Origin: Chloroflexota bacterium
GTDB taxonomy: Bacteria; Chloroflexota; Dormibacteria; Aeolococcales; Aeolococcaceae
Length of the DNA stretch: 10,754 nucleotides
Assembly (NCBI GenBank): GCA_005889515.1
Contig: VBHE01000111.1
Span: 1,729-12,482 of the forward strand
Direction of reading: 5' to 3'
Below are positions 6,302 through 10,754 of this stretch, in pieces (the first letter of the stretch is position 1; each line of letters opens with the position of its first letter). The notes under the pieces were generated by a model, which ran no database searches, had not been told where the DNA came from, and worked only from the letters and a program-made list of their open reading frames with translations. The position numbers were made by a program, and so were the translations under genes.

Positions 6302-7327
6302 CTACCGGGCCCGGCCGGTGCGCGGCAGCGCCAGGGCCGGGTCCGCGGAGTGGTCGCGGATCAGCCGGAGCACCGCCTCGGCGAGGCGGGTCCCCCCCTG
6401 GGGCGAGAGGTGGACGCCATCGGGGGCGCGCATCAGGGTGAGCGCCCCGGAGTCGTCCGGGAGGTAGGCGGCGTAGGCGCCGCCGGCGTCCGAGAACAGC
6501 GGCCGGCTGTCGAGGAAGAGCACCCCCGGGCGGCGGGCCGCCTGGCGGCGGGCGGCGTTGTCGATCACGTCCATCCGCGCCCCGAAGTCATGCGCGCGCA
6601 TCACCGGCAGGCCCACCCAGACCACGGTGCGGCCTTCGCGGCGAACCTGGTCCATGAGTGCCCCGGCGCGGCGGCCGTACTCGGTGACCCACTCCGGGGT
6701 CGCGAAGTCGGCCACCCCTCCGCCGGGCGTCTCCAGCGGCTGGTCGTCGTTGGCGCCGACGAGGAGGACGACGACCTCGGGATTGCCCGTGGCGGTGTCC
6801 TGGGCGAGGTGTGCCGGCCAGTCGTAGTAGTCGGGACGGCTGAGGCCGGTGGAGATCTGGAAGTGGGTCCTCACCGCCAGGGCGGGGTCGTGCTCGGCGA
6901 TCGCCTCCATCTCGTAGCAGAGGAAGCCGGCGACGGAGTCGCCGCCCACCCAGAGGCGGAGCGGGTCGGCGGCGGTACGCACCCGTGGCGCCGCCGGCGG
7001 CGGGGATGCCTCGCCGGTCGCGGGGAGCCGCAGCCGCAGCCCTGAGGAGGCGACACGTACCTGCTGCGGCGGGGGCAGCGAGGCGGGCTCCGGCGGCGCC
7101 GGGCCGCCGTCGTCGGAGCGGTGGAGGAGGGCGTCGAGGGCCATGCGGGGTCGGTCGAGGGCGAGGTGATCGCTGACCGTGACCAGGGGCCGGAGCACGG
7201 TGAGCTCGACGCTGCGGCGCAGCCCGAACGGCGACGTCTGGGCACTGCGCTCGAGGCTGCGCGCGTCCATGAGGGCGGCGAGCCCCAGGGCGATCACGAT
7301 CACCAGGAGCAGCTGTCGGGGTCGCAT
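6302..7327 (-). CDS. Membrane-anchored SGNH/GDSL hydrolase, DUF459-like
   Basis: 341 residues. Residues 6-20 form an N-terminal membrane anchor or uncleaved signal, residues 21-115 a Pro-rich linker, then an SGNH fold: LWVGGDSVAG with nucleophile Ser131, LLVGANDDQ with Asn193 (block III), and APDGVHLSPQG with Asp303 and His306. This matches the DUF459/COG2845 group of periplasmic or extracytoplasmic SGNH proteins, which often accompany MBOAT acyltransferases. The catalytic residues Ser, Asn, Asp and His are all present, so an esterase or acetyl-transfer role outside the membrane is expected. The gene starts 20 bases after the MBOAT stop; an in-frame GTG at 7345 would shorten the gap to two bases and add six residues, and I cannot choose firmly. 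The protein ends in LPRTG plus three residues, but with no membrane span after it this is not a sorting signal. Polymer substrate unknown. Confidence 0.85.
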   Translation of the reverse strand: MRPRQLLLVIVIALGLAALMDARSLERSAQTSPFGLRRSVELTVLRPLVTVSDHLALDRPRMALDALLHRSDDGGPAPPEPASLPPPQQVRVASSGLRLRLPATGEASPPPAAPRVRTAADPLRLWVGGDSVAGFLCYEMEAIAEHDPALAVRTHFQISTGLSRPDYYDWPAHLAQDTATGNPEVVVLLVGANDDQPLETPGGGVADFATPEWVTEYGRRAGALMDQVRREGRTVVWVGLPVMRAHDFGARMDVIDNAARRQAARRPGVLFLDSRPLFSDAGGAYAAYLPDDSGALTLMRAPDGVHLSPQGGTRLAEAVLRLIRDHSADPALALPRTGRAR

Positions 7328-7347
7328 CGGCCGTCGCTCGGACACCC

Positions 7348-8754
7348 TCAGAACCTGTAGTAGATGAAGGGCGCGACCCCCTGCGGACCGAGCACGCCGA
7401 TGCCGACCAGAGCGGCGGCCGCGACCCCGCCCTGGAACGCCGGCCGGAGCTGCGCGAAGCGCGCGGTCAGCCGTGCCACCGTCCCCGCGGGGACGTACTG
7501 CACCCCGATCCCGGCGGCGATGGCGAGGACGACCGGCACGGTGACCAGGCTGGCCGGCCCGCCCCCGGTGACCAGCCGGCCGAGCAGGCTGAACGCGGTG
7601 GCGACGGAGTCGGCGCGGAAGAAGATCCAGGCCAGGCAGACCACGTGGAAGGTGAGCAGCCGCGCCAGCGCACGATTGACACCGGTCTCCACCCGCGGCC
7701 GCCCCCGGCGCAGGCGCCGCTCGGCGACGAGGAACCCGCCGTGGATGCCGCCCCACACCACGAAGGTCCAGGCGGCGCCGTGCCAGAGGCCGCCGAGCAG
7801 CATGGTGAGCATCAGGTTGCGAGCGGTGAGCAGCGACGACCCGCGGGAGCCGCCGAGAGGGATGTAGAGGTAGTCGCGCAGCCAGCGGGAGAGGGTCATG
7901 TGCCAGCGGCGCCAGAAGTCCTGGAGGGAGGTGGCCGCGTAGGGGGCGTCGAAGTTCGCGGGGAAGCGGATGCCGAGGAGGAGGGCGCAGCCGATCGCGA
8001 TGTCGGTGTAGCCGCTGAAGTCCGCCCAGATCTGCACCGCGTACCCGTAGACGGCGGCGAGCACCTCGACCCTCGAGTGTGCCCCGGGAGCTCCGAAGAC
8101 CGGGTCGACGACGGCGGTGGAGAGGAAGCCGGCGAGCACGACCTTCTTGAAGAGGCCGCCGAGGATGAGGGAGATCGCCCGCCCGCCGTCGAGCCGGGGC
8201 TCGGCGGCGCTGCGGCGCAGCTGGGGGATGAACTCGCGGGCGCGCACGATCGGGCCGGCGACGACGTGGGGGAAGAAGGCGAGGTAGACGGCGAAGTCGA
8301 GCCGCGACGCCGGCTCGGTCGTCCCCCGGTACACGTCGACGACGTAGCTGATCGCCTGGAAGGTGAAGAAGGAGATGCCGACGGGCAGCACCACCTGGAG
8401 CAGCGGCAGCGGCGCGCCGAGGCCGAGGTGGCCGAGCGCGTTCGCGAGTGAGCTCGCGAAGAAGCCCGCGTACTTGAAGAAGCCGAGGGTGGCGAGCCCC
8501 GCGGCGATGGCGAGGACGAGCAGGGTGCGGCGGGTGGCCGCCGTGCGGCTGCGGGCGATGGCCTCGGCGGCGGCCTGGTTGAGCGCCGTCGAGGCGGCGA
8601 GAAGCCCACAGAACCGCCAGTCCCACCAGGCGTAGAAGACGTAGCTGGACAGGAGGACGAGAAGCTTCCAGCGGGTGCCGAACGCTGGGACGAGCCAGCT
8701 CAGCGCCAGGACGGTGGTGAAGAAGACGGCGAAGTCGACGGTGGTGAAGAGCAC
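7348..8754 (-). CDS. MBOAT-family O-acyltransferase (AlgI/DltB-like)
   Basis: 468 residues, polytopic membrane protein that moves an acyl (usually acetyl) group across the membrane toward an extracellular polymer. Seen: an N-terminal hydrophobic segment (about 3-24), LLVLLSSYVFYAWWDWRF (31-48), GFFKYAGFF (91-99), LPVGISFFTFQAISYVVDVYRG (123-144), FFPHVVAGPIVRAREFIPQL (160-179), ADFSGYTDIAIG (244-255), DFWRRWHMTLSRWLRDY with His285 (279-295), IPLGGSR (298-304) and GGLWHGAAW with the catalytic-type His325 (321-329). All are AlgI-family signatures, and the length is normal. The GTG at 8754 is chosen because the conserved start LFTTVDFAVFF follows directly; a longer frame from 8802 adds a non-conserved polar segment. 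It is followed at once by the SGNH gene, so the pair probably forms a trans-envelope O-acetylation unit for an exopolysaccharide or wall glycan. No glycan synthesis genes are in the window. Confidence 0.93.
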   Translation of the reverse strand: MLFTTVDFAVFFTTVLALSWLVPAFGTRWKLLVLLSSYVFYAWWDWRFCGLLAASTALNQAAAEAIARSRTAATRRTLLVLAIAAGLATLGFFKYAGFFASSLANALGHLGLGAPLPLLQVVLPVGISFFTFQAISYVVDVYRGTTEPASRLDFAVYLAFFPHVVAGPIVRAREFIPQLRRSAAEPRLDGGRAISLILGGLFKKVVLAGFLSTAVVDPVFGAPGAHSRVEVLAAVYGYAVQIWADFSGYTDIAIGCALLLGIRFPANFDAPYAATSLQDFWRRWHMTLSRWLRDYLYIPLGGSRGSSLLTARNLMLTMLLGGLWHGAAWTFVVWGGIHGGFLVAERRLRRGRPRVETGVNRALARLLTFHVVCLAWIFFRADSVATAFSLLGRLVTGGGPASLVTVPVVLAIAAGIGVQYVPAGTVARLTARFAQLRPAFQGGVAAAALVGIGVLGPQGVAPFIYYRF

Positions 8755-8827
8755 CCCTGCACCCGCTTCCCCGCGCGGCGGGCAGCCTCTCGGAGCGGGC
8801 AATTCAAGCCGCCGAGGGCCGCGTCCG

Positions 8828-9727
8828 TCAAGGCCTCTCGCCGCTCACCAGGGTGTGGAGCAGGACCGCCTGGGCGACCGCCGCGGCGGGTCCCCAGTGG
8901 GCCGTCGCCGCCCGCACCTCGGCCTCCGCGGGCATCCTGCCGCCGAGGTAGGCGGTGCCGACCGCCTTGCGGACACCGAGGTCTCCGGCCACCACCACGG
9001 GGCGGCCCAGCGTGCGCGCCAGCACCCACTCGGCGGTCCAGCGACCGAGCCCGCGCACCGCCGTCAGCCGGGAGACGATGTCCTCGTCGCCGCGCTCGCG
9101 GAGCGTCCCGAGGTCGAGGTGGCCGGAGGTGACCTCGACGGCGGCGCCGACGATGTACTCCGCCTTGCGGGTGGTGAACTGGAGGGTGCGGAGCTCGGCG
9201 GGGTCGGTGGCGGCGAGCCGCTGCGGGTCGAGCGCCCACACCTCGCGTCCTCCGACGCTGCGCACCAGCCCGGTCGCCCGCACCAGCCGCGCCCGGGTCG
9301 TCGCCGCCCAGCGCAGGTTGACCTGCTGGGCGCTGATCAGGCGGACCAGCGCGCTGAGCAGGTCGGGCTCGCGACAGCCACGCACCCCGGGGTGCCGGGC
9401 CTCGACCGCGGCGACGACCGGGTCGCCGGCGCGGAGCGCCTCGAAGGGCTCCGGCGCGGTGACGAAGAGGCCCTCCGCCGCCACCACCGCGGCGTCGAGG
9501 TGGGCGGGGTCGTCGACGCTCACCCGCAGGCGGGGGGAGGCGACGTCGCCCGCGGGCGTCGCCGCCCAGGCGACGGTGGCGCCGTCGTGGCGCAGGGTGC
9601 GGACCAGCACCTCCCCGTCCCAGCGGTCGGCGAGGTCGTCGCCCCAGCGGCGGAAGACCTCGAGCGACCTCGGGACGTCGAGCGGCCCGGGGAGGTCGAG
9701 CTCGGCGGTGGGCATCGCGGCGAGCAT
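8828..9727 (-). CDS. DNA-3-methyladenine glycosylase II, AlkA-like (HhH-GPD family)
   Basis: A 299-residue base-excision repair enzyme that removes alkylated purines from DNA. Residues about 1-110 form the mixed N-terminal domain of AlkA-type enzymes. Residues 122-140 (DLLSALVRLISAQQVNLRW) match the helix with the conserved ISAQQV motif. The helix-hairpin-helix is RLTAVRGLGRWTAEWVL (220-236), and the following VVVAGDLGVRKAV (244-256) carries the catalytic Asp249 in GDLG. The usual cysteines of an Fe-S cluster are absent, as in AlkA. ATG 9727 has GGGGAT just before it; an in-frame ATG at 9715 (MPTAELDL) is possible. No Ada-type or methyltransferase gene is adjacent. It diverges from the Nudix regulator over 34 bases, which suggests shared control. 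Specificity for 3-methyladenine versus other lesions is inferred from the family. Confidence 0.88.
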   Translation of the reverse strand: MLAAMPTAELDLPGPLDVPRSLEVFRRWGDDLADRWDGEVLVRTLRHDGATVAWAATPAGDVASPRLRVSVDDPAHLDAAVVAAEGLFVTAPEPFEALRAGDPVVAAVEARHPGVRGCREPDLLSALVRLISAQQVNLRWAATTRARLVRATGLVRSVGGREVWALDPQRLAATDPAELRTLQFTTRKAEYIVGAAVEVTSGHLDLGTLRERGDEDIVSRLTAVRGLGRWTAEWVLARTLGRPVVVAGDLGVRKAVGTAYLGGRMPAEAEVRAATAHWGPAAAVAQAVLLHTLVSGERP

Positions 9728-9761
9728 GCGGGATCCCCGTGGCTGCTAGCCTCAGGGCGCG
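9728..9761. promoter_or_regulatory. 34-bp divergent promoter region between the glycosylase and Nudix genes
   Basis: TGCTAGCCT at 9744-9752 is an extended -10 element reading toward the Nudix gene; its last base is 9 bases before the ATG, so that transcript should be leaderless or nearly so. The central GCTAGC (9745-9750) is self-complementary and gives TAGCAG on the other strand, a poorer -10 that could serve the glycosylase with a leader of about nine bases. Both promoters would overlap, so RNA polymerase occupancy could be mutually exclusive. Confidence 0.5.
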
Positions 9762-10484
9762 ATGCCGAGGCTCACCGCGGTCAACTCAGCGGGCTACAAC
9801 GCGCCCGCCGCGCTCACCGCCGACCCGGTGATCCTCGCCCCCCTCAGCGGGCGGCTGCACGTCCTCCTCGTCCGCCGCGAGGAGCCGCCGCAGCAGGGGC
9901 GCTGGGCGCTCCCGGGCGGCTTCATGAACGATGACGAGCTGCCCGAGCAGACCGCCCAGCGCAAGCTCACCGAGAAGACCGGGGTCGGCGGTGTCTACCT
10001 CGAGCAGCTCCACACCTACGGCGACCCGAACCGTGACCCGCGGGGCTGGATCGTGTCCATCTCCTACCTGGCGCTCATCGACGCCGCGGTGCTCCACGAG
10101 GGCGCCACCACCGCCCGCTGGTTCCCGGTCGACGACCTCCCCGAGGTCGCCTTCGACCACGGCGCGGTGATCGCCGACGGCACCGAACGGCTCCGCGGCA
10201 AGCTCTGGTACTCGAACATCGCCGTGGGCCTCCTCCCCGAGCGCTTCACGATGCCGCAGGCGCGCCGGCTGTACGAGGCGATCTCCGGGGTCACCTACGA
10301 GGCCTCGAACTTCCGCCGCGAGCTCGAGCAGTCGGGCCTGGTGCGCGGCACCGGGGAGGTGGTGAAGGGCGTCCCGGGGCGCCCGGCGATGCTCTACGAG
10401 TTCGTCGAGCGGCGCCCGGCCTGGAGCCCGCGGCGCTCGCGCACCCCGGCCGCGATCCGCGCCGGGGCGGTCGCCCGGAGCTGA
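9762..10484 (+). CDS. NrtR-like regulator: degenerate Nudix domain plus winged-helix domain
   Basis: 240 residues. The N-terminal half (about 18-145) is a Nudix fold: VILAPLSGRLHVLLVRR, WALPGGFM (48-55), then the Nudix box beginning at Gly53. The box reads G-x5-E59-x7-R67-K-L-T-E71-K-T-G74-V: the two flanking metal-binding glutamates of REUxEE are Lys68 and Lys72, so hydrolysis is not expected. The C-terminal half (about 145-216), with LWYSNIAVGLLPERFTMPQARRLYEAI and FRRELEQSGLV, has the winged-helix layout of the NrtR/AraR group of Nudix-derived regulators. In that group the Nudix domain senses ADP-ribose or sugar-type ligands. A basic, disordered tail (222-240) follows. The ATG is set by an extended -10 box nine bases upstream. 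It diverges from the DNA glycosylase, which could be a target; no NAD-synthesis gene is nearby. A residual ADP-ribose pyrophosphatase is the alternative. Confidence 0.82.
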   Translation: MPRLTAVNSAGYNAPAALTADPVILAPLSGRLHVLLVRREEPPQQGRWALPGGFMNDDELPEQTAQRKLTEKTGVGGVYLEQLHTYGDPNRDPRGWIVSISYLALIDAAVLHEGATTARWFPVDDLPEVAFDHGAVIADGTERLRGKLWYSNIAVGLLPERFTMPQARRLYEAISGVTYEASNFRRELEQSGLVRGTGEVVKGVPGRPAMLYEFVERRPAWSPRRSRTPAAIRAGAVARS

Positions 10485-10493
10485 GCACCGGGC
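10473..10493 (+). terminator. Weak hairpin at the end of the Nudix gene
   Basis: GCCCGG (10473-10478) and CCGGGC (10488-10493) can pair across a 9-base loop that contains the TGA stop. The stem is only six pairs with no U-tract, so it may be chance in GC-rich DNA. Confidence 0.2.
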
Positions 10494-10496
10494 CTG

Positions 10497-10522
10497 GGAA
10501 CCCCACGTCCCTCTGGCGCGTC
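10497..10522 (+). promoter_or_regulatory. ECF-sigma-like promoter (GGAAC, 17-base spacer, CGTC)
   Basis: GGGAACC with GGAAC at 10497-10501 and CGTC at 10519-10522 match the -35 and -10 elements of many extracytoplasmic-function sigma factors. The pair ends 36 bases before the lipoprotein ATG and is followed by a Shine-Dalgarno GAGGAG, a sensible layout. Short GC-rich motifs occur by chance, so this is moderate evidence. Confidence 0.4.
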
Positions 10523-10558
10523 GGGAAAAGCGGCGGAACCTGACTGAGGAGACCTTCC

Positions 10559-10754
10559 ATGCACCGAGCCGGCCCGCTCCGCCCCGCCGCGAACACCCTG
10601 GCCGCCGTCGCCCTCGCCGCGCTGCTCGGCGGCTGCGGCGCGGCGGCCTCGCCGTCGGCCCCGGCGGCCTCGCCCGCCCCGCGGGTGATCGTCACCCCCG
10701 CGCCCCCCTCCTCCCGCGACGTCTCGGAGGCCGACAACGGGTCGACGGTGTCGC
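10559..10754 (+). CDS. Lipoprotein, possible chagasin-type (I42) protease inhibitor (C-terminal part outside window)
   Basis: 65 codons are visible. MHRAG and a hydrophobic core (13-23) lead to the lipobox LGGC with Cys26, so the mature protein should be lipid-anchored on the outer face of the cytoplasmic membrane. A Ser/Pro/Ala linker follows (27-52). The last visible residues, DVSEADNGSTVS (54-65), resemble the first strand of chagasin-like inhibitors of cysteine proteases (I42 family), which commonly open with an Asn-Gly-Thr/Ser-Val segment. The defining NPTTGY loop would lie beyond the window, so this identification is tentative. The ATG has GAGGAGA at 10546-10552, seven bases ahead. It lies 74 bases after the Nudix gene with its own ECF-like promoter, so it is probably a separate unit. 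Confidence 0.75.
   Translation, partial: MHRAGPLRPAANTLAAVALAALLGGCGAAASPSAPAASPAPRVIVTPAPPSSRDVSEADNGSTVS

Noticed and set aside
6302..6330. LPRTG near the C-terminus of the SGNH protein as a sortase signal
   Set aside because: Only three residues follow it, with no membrane span or basic tail, so it cannot be a sorting signal.
8755..8827. Possible promoter with TTGAAT before the MBOAT gene
   Set aside because: No -10 box at a suitable distance; the 73-base gap shows no other convincing signal.

Overview
The window is about 72% GC by eye, with codons that nearly all end in G or C. There is no tRNA, rRNA, CRISPR array, insertion sequence or phage gene. At least three genes look leaderless: a TANNNT box sits 6-9 bases before the start codon. 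This style fits Actinomycetota and GC-rich Chloroflexota/Dormibacterota-type soil bacteria. The phylum cannot be fixed from the sequence alone.

Layout. (1) 1-316, minus: N-terminal part of a NarL-like receiver protein, cut by the window edge. (2) 367 to about 490, minus: 3' remnant of an unidentified gene. (3) 509-1585, plus: LLM-class flavin oxidoreductase. Its stop codon interlocks tail to tail with (4) ilvA, minus, a short-form threonine ammonia-lyase. (5) 2877-4457, minus: GH13 alpha-glucosidase. It is coupled by a one-base TGATG overlap to (6) 4457-5341, minus, a PleD-like regulator whose receiver Asp is Glu and whose GGDEF motif is gone. (7) 5342-5615: divergent regulatory region with a perfect 14-bp palindrome nested in an 11-bp inverted repeat. 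(8) 5616-6239, plus: secreted, Pro/Thr/Lys-rich and Asp-rich surface protein with an LPXTG-like C-terminal anchor, followed by a strong hairpin. (9) 6302-8754, minus: an MBOAT acyltransferase and an SGNH/DUF459 hydrolase, an apparent envelope O-acylation pair. (10) 8828-9727, minus: AlkA-like DNA glycosylase. It is divergent across 34 bases from (11) 9762-10484, plus, an NrtR-like Nudix regulator with a broken Nudix box. (12) 10559 to the edge, plus: lipoprotein, perhaps a chagasin-type (I42) protease inhibitor, behind an ECF-sigma-like promoter.

The genes are mostly single metabolic or housekeeping units rather than one defence or mobile system. Two functional modules stand out. One is the degenerate regulator joined to a maltase-like enzyme. 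The other is the MBOAT/SGNH pair, which faces a wall-anchored surface protein. A recurring theme is regulatory proteins that have lost catalytic residues: the receiver at the left edge, the PleD-like protein and the Nudix protein. No convincing wholly new system is visible. The best candidates for follow-up are the double-degenerate PleD-like regulator and the inactive-looking Nudix regulator.
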